Both the position numbers and the translations under genes were made by a program. From Clostridia bacterium (GTDB lineage Bacteria > Bacillota > Clostridia > Lachnospirales > Lachnospiraceae), in assembly GCA_026000945.1 (NCBI GenBank), contig BNZI01000002.1:1-64000 (forward strand): a DNA stretch of 64,000 nt. The letters run 5' to 3'. Below, piece after piece: positions 1-7,181 of the stretch; position 1 is the first letter of the stretch; every line of letters begins with the position of its first letter. A model generated the notes under the pieces. The model was not told the DNA's origin and did not search any database. It worked only from the letters and a program-made list of their open reading frames with translations.

Positions 1-1043
1 ATTTATCTACGTATGGGAAAAAAGCTTTGCGGGGGCACTATCAAGAAATCAGTATGGAACGATATCAAGAAGAAGCCCAGCACAATCTTGCCCGAGGAAG
101 AGACTGGACGGGAGAAAAACTAGGTCCTCTTGCGCAGTTGCTGTATGCAGTTAATAAAGGGGGACTAGGAGTCCAACGGATCATGAATGAATCCGGAGCA
201 ACTTCGGCAGTACATACTATTATGGGAGCAGCTTCTTACTATAAAGGGGCATGGGAACAGCATAATCTAAAGCAGCAGTCAGTAGGAAAAATGCCAGAAG
301 GTCAAGAAACTAAGCCACCTGAAATGGTAGAGAAAGAGAGAATAATAGGCGATCCGAATGCGGCGGATAAACTGGACAATTTAGATTTTTTTGAGCAACA
401 GCATCCAGAATTTTGGGATGATAAGATGGAAAAAGAATACAACGATTTGCAGAGACAACAAAGTAATTTTGATCGTTCTCAGAGTATGAACGCTCAGAGC
501 AAAGAGAAGCTTAGCGAAGTAAACACAGATGTGGATGTTTCTCTAGGTAAAAGTGAGAGTTCGGGACAGGCTATAAAGGCTGGAGACTCGGATTTTATGG
601 GAGCGTTAACAAAATCTGATCAACACTTTATTTATGGAGATGGTATTGGACCGAAAAAAAGGGGAGTATTAGGAGCACATAACATGGATTCTTTTAATGA
701 TACATTAAAGAGTACTGGATATCCATTAGAAGATTTAACAATAAATGATCCTATTTCACATCCTACCATAGATGGTGTATATGCTCAATATTATCGTTTA
801 CCTGCCTACGATGGACGAGGAAATTTTCTTGGATTTAAAGATATTCCCGAACCCAAAACATATTTTGATCCTAATGTTATTTCTAATAGTCAAATGTTGG
901 AATGGGGAAAAGAAGCGATGAGTAATGCTAAACCGATTGGAGCTGGTGATGTTGTTGGAGGAATTGCTCCTAATGGATTAGAATTCCGTGGATATCTAAG
1001 AAATGGGGAAATCACAAATTTCTTCCCAGTTATACCACGATAA
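1..1043 (+). CDS. Polymorphic toxin C-terminal module 1, EndoU/CdiA-CT-like nuclease (5' end outside window)
   Basis: The reading frame is open from the window edge (codons in register with position 3), so the gene starts upstream. A TTG at 27 would be an internal codon. The first ~185 residues are a pre-toxin linker shared with three later modules, ending at a VDVSLGKSES-type boundary (~555). The remaining ~150 residues form a distinct domain with GAHN, SHPTIDGVY, PKTYFDP and a final GEITNF. The spacing of the His residues and the K-T-Y-F-D-P followed by a helix resembles bacterial EndoU/CdiA-CT RNase toxins. That assignment is from memory of the family, not a search. The small gene 22 bp downstream fits an immunity partner. 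The secretion route cannot be told because the N-terminus is missing. Confidence 0.6.
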   Translation, partial: LSTYGKKALRGHYQEISMERYQEEAQHNLARGRDWTGEKLGPLAQLLYAVNKGGLGVQRIMNESGATSAVHTIMGAASYYKGAWEQHNLKQQSVGKMPEGQETKPPEMVEKERIIGDPNAADKLDNLDFFEQQHPEFWDDKMEKEYNDLQRQQSNFDRSQSMNAQSKEKLSEVNTDVDVSLGKSESSGQAIKAGDSDFMGALTKSDQHFIYGDGIGPKKRGVLGAHNMDSFNDTLKSTGYPLEDLTINDPISHPTIDGVYAQYYRLPAYDGRGNFLGFKDIPEPKTYFDPNVISNSQMLEWGKEAMSNAKPIGAGDVVGGIAPNGLEFRGYLRNGEITNFFPVIPR

Positions 1044-1065
1044 ATGATTTAAGGAGAATTATAGA

Positions 1066-1416
1066 ATGAGAGTATCAGATGACAAACAAAAATATTTAGC
1101 ATATTATTTTGATAACATACACTTCTTAAACGGATTACAGATAAGTGCAGTAGAAGATATGGCACAATTTAAAGGTCAAGGAGCTGAGTATATATCTTGT
1201 TGTTATGATTCAGAAGATGAAGACTATAAGGAAGGATACGTAACCTTGTTGTTTTGGAAACCGGCAGATGATGAAGATACTATGGTGTTTGTTGACAACA
1301 TTATCTTTTACGAAAAACTTTTAGAAGTTTGTAATGATCATATTGCAAAAAATCCTCACGATAAAGAATTGTTGAATAGGAATTTAAATCAAATAAAAAA
1401 GGATTTGAGGGTTTAG
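1066..1416 (+). CDS. Probable immunity protein for toxin module 1 (CdiI-like)
   Basis: A 116-residue soluble acidic protein that starts 22 bp after the toxin stop with an AAGGAG site 10 bp upstream. It has no signal peptide or membrane segment. The acidic patches (SEDEDYKEG, PADDEDT) and the position straight after a toxin C-terminal domain are typical of toxin-neutralising proteins. It resembles the group annotated as ribonuclease toxin immunity protein CdiI, but this is recognition by eye. Inferred role: binding and blocking the neighbouring nuclease in the cytoplasm. Confidence 0.55.
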   Translation: MRVSDDKQKYLAYYFDNIHFLNGLQISAVEDMAQFKGQGAEYISCCYDSEDEDYKEGYVTLLFWKPADDEDTMVFVDNIIFYEKLLEVCNDHIAKNPHDKELLNRNLNQIKKDLRV

Positions 1417-1491
1417 TAGTATTGAAGGTAAAAAAACATTGCAAAATCAAAAAGAATAAAAGGGAATAATCCCGTAGCGGATGCGATACTC

Positions 1492-2547
1492 ATGAAGTGT
1501 ATAACAGATTATCTGTTAAAGCCAGAGAATCGTATTCAGCTTTATGTGAACTTCTTTCATGATCCTTTCTATGGCGATCAGGAAAAAAGTCTCTGGATCG
1601 TTCGCTCGGATGGATGGAATATTCATGATCCAATGTTACAGCATTATTTATCTACCTATGGGAAAAAAGCTTTACGGGGACACTATCAAGAAATCAGTAT
1701 GGAGCGATATCAAGAAGAAGCCCAGCACAATCTTGCCCGAGGAAGAGATTGGACGGGAGAAAAACTAGGTCCCCTTGTGCAGTTGCTATCTGCAATCAAT
1801 AAAGGGGGACTAGGAGTCCAACGGATTATGAATGAATCCGGAGCAACTTCGGCAGTACATACCATTATGGGAGCAGCTTCTTACTATAAAGGGGCATGGG
1901 AACAGCATAATCTAAAGCAGCCAATAGGAAAAAACCCAGAAGGTCAAGAGACCAAGCGGCCTGAATCGCTAGAGAAAAATAGAACAATAGGCGATCCGAA
2001 TGCGGCGGATAAACTGGACAATTTAGATTTTTTTGAGCAACAGCATCCAGAATTTTGGGATGATAAGATGGAAAAAGAATACAACGATTTGCAGAGACAA
2101 CAAAGTAATTTTGATCGTTCTCAGAGTATGAATGCTCAAACAAGTGAGAGGCTTAGCGAAGTAAACACAGATTTGGATGTTTCTCCAGGTAAAAGTGGGA
2201 GTTCGGGGAAAATTGAATATCCTCTAAGTAATAGCAATAAACAACATATTAACAAACATAATATTGAATCGATAAAACAGCAGTCAACATATCTTACAGA
2301 TACTCAGCTGGCTGAAAAATTAGAAGATAGCTTTTTTAACTCTAATTGGAGTAAAGATGACATCAATAAATATGCAGAAGAGGCCTATAATGCTTTGCAC
2401 CAACAGGGTAAAACTGGTAATTTGACTTATGAAGTAAATGGCGAGACATTAGATGTGTTTATTCATTCAGATGGTAGATTTGGGACAGTGTATGGCAGGC
2501 ACAAATTTACTGTAGAACAAGTGAGAAATATGGAAAAAGAGAGGTGA
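1492..2547 (+). CDS. Polymorphic toxin C-terminal module 2, unrecognised toxin domain
   Basis: The first ~235 residues repeat the pre-toxin linker of module 1 almost word for word, with about 55 more residues at the N-terminus (FHDPFYGDQEKS region). The frame is open upstream to about 1432, and no good ribosome-binding site precedes the ATG at 1492. It therefore looks like a displaced 3' fragment of a longer toxin gene rather than a complete gene. After the VSPGKSGSSGK boundary comes a ~115-residue domain (YLTDTQLAEKL, WSKDDINKYAEEAY, YEVNGETLDVFI, VYGRHKFT) that I do not recognise. An immunity-like gene follows after 4 bp. Expression may need recombination with the upstream full-length gene. 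Confidence 0.55.
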   Translation: MKCITDYLLKPENRIQLYVNFFHDPFYGDQEKSLWIVRSDGWNIHDPMLQHYLSTYGKKALRGHYQEISMERYQEEAQHNLARGRDWTGEKLGPLVQLLSAINKGGLGVQRIMNESGATSAVHTIMGAASYYKGAWEQHNLKQPIGKNPEGQETKRPESLEKNRTIGDPNAADKLDNLDFFEQQHPEFWDDKMEKEYNDLQRQQSNFDRSQSMNAQTSERLSEVNTDLDVSPGKSGSSGKIEYPLSNSNKQHINKHNIESIKQQSTYLTDTQLAEKLEDSFFNSNWSKDDINKYAEEAYNALHQQGKTGNLTYEVNGETLDVFIHSDGRFGTVYGRHKFTVEQVRNMEKER

Positions 2548-2551
2548 GCAA

Positions 2552-3064
2552 ATGTTTGAAATTAGATTTAAAGTATTTGAAGATAAAGGATTGGAATCTC
2601 ATGAATTGAAGGGAGCAAATGGGTATTTTGAATTTCAGGTAGAAAATGAAACTTATGGAATATATATACCCGAAAATATTGATGTTTTTTCGGTTTCTAT
2701 TTATTGGTGGTTCTATTATTTTTTGAAGGCTATACTTATGTTAAACGAAACAAACTATGTATTAATTAGCGACATTGAAAAATCGGATGTATGGATAGAA
2801 ATCAAAAAGATTGATTGGGAGCTGATTATCAGTAAAGTTAGAGCAGACAAGCCAGTAGGTAGTACTGCATTAGAGAGTAGAATAATGCCCAATCTCAAAT
2901 ATGAGTATTGGAAAGATAAAAAAGTCAATTGGACAGAATTCTTGAATGAAATTCTAAGTAAAGCCAAGGAATATCTGTGTCTTGTGCAGTCTTTAAATGA
3001 TAAAAGTCATACTGATCTCATCGCACTAAATGTTTTAATTAAGCAAGTTGAGGATAGTTTTTAA
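2552..3064 (+). CDS. Putative immunity protein for toxin module 2
   Basis: A 170-residue protein starting 4 bp after module 2, with a GAGGTG site 6 bp upstream, so translation is probably coupled to the toxin. It has no signal peptide. One hydrophobic aromatic stretch (SIYWWFYYFLKAILML, ~residues 49-64) looks like a buried helix rather than a clear membrane anchor. I do not recognise the family. The call rests only on position behind a toxin module and on size. Confidence 0.45.
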   Translation: MFEIRFKVFEDKGLESHELKGANGYFEFQVENETYGIYIPENIDVFSVSIYWWFYYFLKAILMLNETNYVLISDIEKSDVWIEIKKIDWELIISKVRADKPVGSTALESRIMPNLKYEYWKDKKVNWTEFLNEILSKAKEYLCLVQSLNDKSHTDLIALNVLIKQVEDSF

Positions 3065-3085
3065 ATGTTGTAGGGTCTGTCTGAA

Positions 3086-3670
3086 ATGCAAAAAAGATAC
3101 GAGGATTTACAGTTACAAAAAAGTAAATTTGCTCGTTCTCAGAGTATGAATGCTCAAACAAGTGAGAGGGTTAGCGAAGTAAAAGCAAATGTGGATGTTT
3201 CTCTAGGTAAGAGCGAGGGTACGGGGAATTTTAAAACTAATGCTCAAAATAAAATTGATAATTTAAGAAATCAAATGCCAAACAATGACCTTGCTAAACG
3301 TGGGAATATGGCGATAGCAGATGTAAAAATTGAAGGAATTAAAAGTGAATTTAGTGCCCATAGCAAAATTGATTCTATGAGTGATAGAGGTGCAGATATA
3401 GCAAACTTTTCTTTAAAAAAGCTTGAATCTGAACGGATTTTTGAGACGTATGAACCGGCTGCATCAAAGATTGGTGGAATGCCTTTTGATCGATTTCATG
3501 ATACTGAAGCTAAAATTTTAGAGGATATTGCATCACAAGTTAAAGATCCAAAAGTTTTTGGTATAATTGATCTTTACACTGAGTTACCAGTATGCCAAAG
3601 TTGTACAAATATAATTTTTGAATTTAGAAGGAATTTTACTAATATTAAACTAAACGTGTATACAAAATAG
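3086..3670 (+). CDS. Polymorphic toxin C-terminal module 3, BURPS668_1122-type deaminase
   Basis: A 194-residue orphan module. Only the last ~45 residues of the shared linker are kept (SQSMNAQTSERVSEV to VSLGKSEGTG), and there is a stop at 3071 just upstream of the ATG. The variable domain has the zinc-deaminase signature: FHDTEAKILEDIA followed ~25 residues later by LYTELPVCQSCTNII. This is the (H/D)xE plus PxCxxC-type pattern of toxin deaminases; the DTE-K-L form matches the BURPS668_1122 family as I know it. Expected activity: nucleic-acid or nucleotide deamination in a target cell. No ribosome-binding site is obvious before the ATG, so the module is probably silent unless joined to an upstream toxin gene. 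The next gene begins 9 bp later. Confidence 0.62.
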   Translation: MQKRYEDLQLQKSKFARSQSMNAQTSERVSEVKANVDVSLGKSEGTGNFKTNAQNKIDNLRNQMPNNDLAKRGNMAIADVKIEGIKSEFSAHSKIDSMSDRGADIANFSLKKLESERIFETYEPAASKIGGMPFDRFHDTEAKILEDIASQVKDPKVFGIIDLYTELPVCQSCTNIIFEFRRNFTNIKLNVYTK

Positions 3671-3678
3671 GAGGTTTT

Positions 3679-4005
3679 ATGGTATTAACATATTATGAGA
3701 TTAAAGAAGCGGTACAAGATTCATATGAAAGGTTGTATATTAGAGGGGGTTATGATGAGTATAATACCTTTTTTGCATCACTGAATGATTATGACCAAGC
3801 AGAAGATTTTAGTTTAACAGAAGAATGTTGTTTGTATTTAAATTTTGCTATTTTGTTTATAAGAAATCATTCAAATTTTGATTTTATAAAAGATCGTTTA
3901 ACTGAATTAATTAAAGAAGAGAATTTGATAATCTATAAAGAGGAATTAAATGAAGAATATATTAGCTTTGAAAAGGATTTAAATGAGTTAAAATCATATA
4001 GTTAA
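3679..4005 (+). CDS. Probable immunity protein for deaminase module 3 (Imm3-like?)
   Basis: A 108-residue, mainly helical, acidic cytoplasmic protein with an AGGAGG site 6 bp before the ATG. It follows the deaminase module by 8 bp. The N-terminal YYEIKEAVQDSYER segment and overall size recall the Imm3 family that often accompanies deaminase toxins, but I cannot confirm that by eye. Unlike the toxin half, this gene has a strong ribosome-binding site, so protection could be kept while the toxin is silent. Confidence 0.5.
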   Translation: MVLTYYEIKEAVQDSYERLYIRGGYDEYNTFFASLNDYDQAEDFSLTEECCLYLNFAILFIRNHSNFDFIKDRLTELIKEENLIIYKEELNEEYISFEKDLNELKSYS

Positions 4006-4010
4006 AGAGA

Positions 4011-4450
4011 GCATAATTAAAGCAGCAGCCAGTAGGAAAACAACCCGGAGTGAACGAGACCAAGCCACCTGAAGCGCTAGAGAAAAAGAAAATAGTAGGC
4101 GATCTAAATGCAGAGGATAAACTAGACGATTTAGAGTTTTTTAAGCGGAAAAATTCAGCACTTTGAGATAAAGAAATAGAAAAAAGATACAAGAATTTAC
4201 TGAAACAAAAGAGTATTTTTAATCGTTCGAATAATATGGCCTCTCAGACAAGAGAGAAGCTTAGCGAAGTAAATACGGAAGTGAATGTTTCTCCAGGTAG
4301 GAGTGAAAATTCAGGTAAGATAAGATATGATACTAATGGCAAGTATACGGGTGGCAGAACTCAAAATTAACACCAGAACATGTAAATGAGTTAAAAAATG
4401 CTATAGAAAAGGCTGGATTAACAGATAAAATTATTTGGTGGCCGGAGTGA
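4011..4450 (+). pseudogene. Decayed polymorphic toxin module 4 (linker plus C-terminal stub)
   Basis: The sequence restarts inside the shared linker (compare 258-560) and runs to the SPGRSENSGK boundary. It carries an in-frame stop (~4164, TGA) and lacks the linker's start. After GKYTGGRTQ a frame change leads to KLTPEHVNELKNAIEKAG and ends in KIIWWPE at 4450. Such GGRTQ starts and IIWWP ends flank a much longer restriction-endonuclease-like toxin domain in other polymorphic toxins (family memory). This points to an internal deletion of most of the toxin domain. The downstream pentapeptide gene is intact, and its ribosome-binding site GGAG lies inside this pseudogene's last codons. Confidence 0.6.
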
Positions 4451-4454
4451 TCCT

Positions 4455-5084
4455 ATGAAAAAAATCAATCAAAAAGAGTTAGATATTCTTATACAAAATC
4501 ATAACTTATATCTTAATACATTGATTAATCAAGATAAAAAAGGACAAAAATTAATCCTTGATGAGGTTGACTTCACTGATAATGATTTATCAAACTTAGA
4601 TTTTGTAGAAACATATATTACAAGTTCTCTTTTTAAAGGTAATGTGTTTAAAAATACTAATTTTGGTGGTGCAGAGTTATATGATTGTATTTTTGAAGAT
4701 ATTTTATTTGAAAGTTGTAACTTAGGAAAAACAATTTTTAATTATGTTATATTGACGAGTTCAAAATTTTCTCATTGTAATTTAATAAATTTAGAAACCT
4801 TAGAAACTCAATTTGAAGAGTTATTATTTGAAAAATGTGTAGTAAACAGTGCTTTTTCTAATTGCATTGTTAAAAATGTTATTTTTGAAGAATGTAGCTT
4901 TATTTCTACAGAATTTTGGCAATGTATAATTGAAAATTTAAAGTTTTCATTTGTTAAGGAAGAATTAGATCTAACCAAACTGATTAAAGAAATTAATATC
5001 GGAACGATTGAAAAACCTACTTTAATCAAAGGGGATAAGGCAGTTGAATATTTTAGAAGTAAATGTAAAATTTATAATATTTAA
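4455..5084 (+). CDS. Pentapeptide-repeat protein, probable immunity protein of module 4
   Basis: A 209-residue protein with a GGAG site 7 bp upstream of the ATG. From residue ~35 to ~175 it shows pentapeptide-type repeats with Leu/Phe at every fifth position (for example NLDFVETYI, FKNTNFGGAEL, LFESCNLGKT, FEECSFIST). These predict a right-handed quadrilateral beta-helix. Cys and Phe are unusually common in the repeats. Pentapeptide proteins occur as immunity partners of nuclease toxins. Here the position directly behind a decayed toxin C-terminus suggests the immunity gene outlived its toxin. A DNA-mimic or quinolone-resistance role cannot be excluded. Confidence 0.65.
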   Translation: MKKINQKELDILIQNHNLYLNTLINQDKKGQKLILDEVDFTDNDLSNLDFVETYITSSLFKGNVFKNTNFGGAELYDCIFEDILFESCNLGKTIFNYVILTSSKFSHCNLINLETLETQFEELLFEKCVVNSAFSNCIVKNVIFEECSFISTEFWQCIIENLKFSFVKEELDLTKLIKEINIGTIEKPTLIKGDKAVEYFRSKCKIYNI

Positions 5085-5089
5085 ATTAG

Positions 5090-5113
5090 TTAGATTTTGT
5101 AGAAACATATATT
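5090..5113 (+). repeat. 24-nt duplicate of part of the pentapeptide gene
   Basis: Bases 5090-5113, just after the pentapeptide gene's stop, are identical to 4596-4619 inside that gene (encoding the LDFVETYI region). This looks like a scar of a partial tandem duplication. Confidence 0.7.
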
Positions 5114-5189
5114 TTATGTGTAAAAAAATTGAACTAAATTAGAGCCTCTTACCTTTTTGACTCAGAGTCGTTTAAAGAAAGGTGCTTAT

Positions 5190-5230
5190 AGTAGAAAAAA
5201 CCGGTGGAATTTTCACCGGTTTTTTCTACT
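5190..5230. terminator. Bidirectional intrinsic terminator
   Basis: A perfect 17-bp inverted repeat (arms 5190-5206 and 5214-5230, 7-nt loop) with an ACCGGTG core and A/T runs inside the stem. It lies between two convergent genes and can serve both strands. Confidence 0.85.
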
Positions 5231-5264
5231 CCTGTAAGAAGGATAAAAGGTCAATCTTTTGAAT

Positions 5265-6899
5265 TTAAGGAGCTACTGTAGTAGAGGGAGCTACTGTAGT
5301 AGAGGGAGCTACTGTAGTAGAGGGAGCTACTGTAGTAGAGGGAGCTACTGTAGTAGAGGGAGCTACTGTAGTAGAAGGAGCTACCGTAGTAGAAGGAGCT
5401 ACCGTAGTAGAAGGAGCTACCGTAGTAGAAGGAGCTACCGTAGTAGAGGGAGCTACCGTAGTAGAGGGAGCTACTGTAGTAGAAGGAGCTACTGTAGTAG
5501 AAGGAGCTGCGGTAGTAGTTTCTGTTACTACATCAGTTGCTGCACTATTGGTATCGTTTAATTCCTTGGCAATATCTTCAGGTTTTAGTGCTTCACCTGG
5601 CGTTCCTACTGTTTTGTTTGCAATAATCACGCCGTTTGCATCGGTGTAATATTTTGTACCATCTGCATCTTTGATACCAGATTTACTTTTTTGTACTTTT
5701 CCACTTTCGCTAATTAAATAGGTTTGTGCGTTAATCGTGATGGGGGAATAAGTATTTCCTTCAATTGCTTTTGCTAAAATACCATCAACATAGAGGTATC
5801 CACCTTCTTGACCAGTGATGCCGTGACCTTTAGTCGGCACACCGCTTTTTGTAGAGAAGAACATGGTAGCAGAATTTCCGTTGTCATCTTCTACTTTTGT
5901 TAATCTGCCAGTTTTCATACTTCCGTCATTTTCACTGCCAAAGTAATATCTCGCTGTACTTCCATCAAAAGAGAAATCTTCGGTGACAGCTAAACGGACT
6001 AATCCATGAAGCATATGCCCTTTATTGTTGAAAGCATAGTTTTTGCCATTGATGTTTTTAATACTCTTGCTTGCTTGTCCATTACCTGCAAAAGGATGAC
6101 CACTTTTATCTAAATAATACCAAAAAGTTTCATCGTTGTCTTCATCACCTGGATCAGTAAGTTTCAACCATACGGATTTCTTTACTGCACCGTCATTTTC
6201 GTTTCCGGTATACACTAAATTAGCTTCATTTCCATAAACCACGTCACCAGTAAATTTTTCTTTTGTAACACTATTAACCCATCCGCTTAACATGCGACCT
6301 TCGTCATCAAAAATATAGGTTTTTTGGTTAAGGATTTTTGTTTTATCGGAAACTTTTTTACCACTTGCATCAAAGTAGAACCAATATTTGTCATCACTGT
6401 CCTCTGTATCTACTAATTTAGCCCATTTGTTCGCTGTCCTAGCACCATCATTTGCTTCGCCGTGATAGTAATCATCTACCCAGCCGTAGAGCATTTCCCC
6501 GCTATCAGCGAAAGCGTATTTTTTTCCATTGATATCTTTTGTAGTATTTTTATAAGCTTTTCCGTCTGCACCAAAATAAAACCAACTCAAGCTATCATTA
6601 GAATTAATAGAGGGAAGTTTTCTCCATTCATTCACTACTCTTTCACCAGAGCTATTTACGTAATATGTTTCATCAATGAAGCTGGAAACAAGCATTTTTC
6701 TATTTTCACCTAAATAATAGTATTTGTTGTTGGAGTCTTGCTTCCACTCGCTTTCTACGGCTTCGTCATTCTCATAAAAGTACCAGTCTGTGCCTTCTTT
6801 TATCCAGCCATTGACTGCCGCAAAAGAAGATAAACTTGCTCCTAAAGTAAGTACTGAAGCTGCTCCTAGCACCATGGCTAATTTTGTTTGTTTTTTCAT
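5265..6899 (-). CDS. Secreted cell-wall-binding-repeat protein with Pro/Ser/Thr repeat tail
   Basis: 544 residues. The N-terminal signal peptide (MKKQTKLAMVLGAAS, then LSSFAA) is typical Sec type. From residue ~30 to ~430 there are ~20-residue aromatic/Gly repeats (GWIKEGTDWYFYENDE, YYYLGENRKM, KYWFYFDASGKKV) of the choline/glucan-binding CW-repeat type. The longer GWVDDYYHGEAND-type units are characteristic of clostridial surface proteins. The C-terminus is 13 units of PSTTVA ending in AP and then the stop. There is no LPXTG motif or membrane anchor, so the protein is probably held non-covalently by the repeats, and the tail may be exposed or glycosylated. AAGGAG lies 8 bp before the ATG. 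It is a single-gene unit with its own terminator. Confidence 0.8.
   Translation of the reverse strand: MKKQTKLAMVLGAASVLTLGASLSSFAAVNGWIKEGTDWYFYENDEAVESEWKQDSNNKYYYLGENRKMLVSSFIDETYYVNSSGERVVNEWRKLPSINSNDSLSWFYFGADGKAYKNTTKDINGKKYAFADSGEMLYGWVDDYYHGEANDGARTANKWAKLVDTEDSDDKYWFYFDASGKKVSDKTKILNQKTYIFDDEGRMLSGWVNSVTKEKFTGDVVYGNEANLVYTGNENDGAVKKSVWLKLTDPGDEDNDETFWYYLDKSGHPFAGNGQASKSIKNINGKNYAFNNKGHMLHGLVRLAVTEDFSFDGSTARYYFGSENDGSMKTGRLTKVEDDNGNSATMFFSTKSGVPTKGHGITGQEGGYLYVDGILAKAIEGNTYSPITINAQTYLISESGKVQKSKSGIKDADGTKYYTDANGVIIANKTVGTPGEALKPEDIAKELNDTNSAATDVVTETTTAAPSTTVAPSTTVAPSTTVAPSTTVAPSTTVAPSTTVAPSTTVAPSTTVAPSTTVAPSTTVAPSTTVAPSTTVAPSTTVAP
5269..5511 (-). repeat. 18-bp minisatellite, 13 full units
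   Basis: An 18-bp unit encodes PSTTVA on the minus strand. Units differ only at silent positions (ACT/ACC, GAG/GAA on the plus strand), and these variants occur in contiguous blocks. That pattern suggests recent block duplication or gene conversion. Unit number is likely variable between strains because changes by one unit keep frame. Confidence 0.9.
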
Positions 6900-7136
6900 T
6901 AATGATTACTCCTTTTCATTATTTCTGATTTTAAGCATACAACTGTAAGGAAGATATACGCAAAGCGCATGCAGATTACGGATATGATCATTGTTTTTCT
7001 AACGATCATATTGTTAAAATTTGTTTTGTCACAAATTTTTCATCTGTGTTATTTAGTGTAATATAAAGTCAAATTAATGTAAAGACATAAAATAATTAAT
7101 ATTTTTTATCATAATTTGAATCAAACAGACAAATAA

Positions 7137-7168
7137 AAAAGTGTAAACAAAAATTTGTTTACACTTTT
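7137..7168 (-). terminator. Intrinsic terminator of the CNNM-family gene
   Basis: A 15-bp inverted repeat (7137-7151 with 7154-7168, core GTGTAAACAAA) just downstream of the minus-strand stop, followed on that strand by a T-rich tract. Confidence 0.75.
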
Positions 7169-7181
7169 AGGATTTTCCTGT

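Larger units (their letters stand above)
1..4318 (+). repeat. Four direct copies of the pre-toxin linker
   Basis: Linker DNA recurs at about 1-565, 1646-2205, 3092-3230 and 4011-4318. Copies 1 and 2 are nearly identical, while copies 3 and 4 are more diverged and truncated at different 5' points. All end at the same protein boundary (SLGKS or SPGKS/R motif), after which the sequence becomes unrelated. This is the expected signature of modular toxin-tip exchange by recombination in the conserved linker. Confidence 0.85.

Noticed and set aside
1464-1477. 14-bp match to 45966-45979 suggesting a REP at the module 2 breakpoint
   Set aside because: Several 14-bp matches are expected by chance in a window this size, and the palindrome itself is not present.
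5259-5561. Plus-strand repetitive frame (RGSYCS-type repeats)
   Set aside because: It is only the antisense reading of the 18-bp minisatellite of the surface-protein gene.
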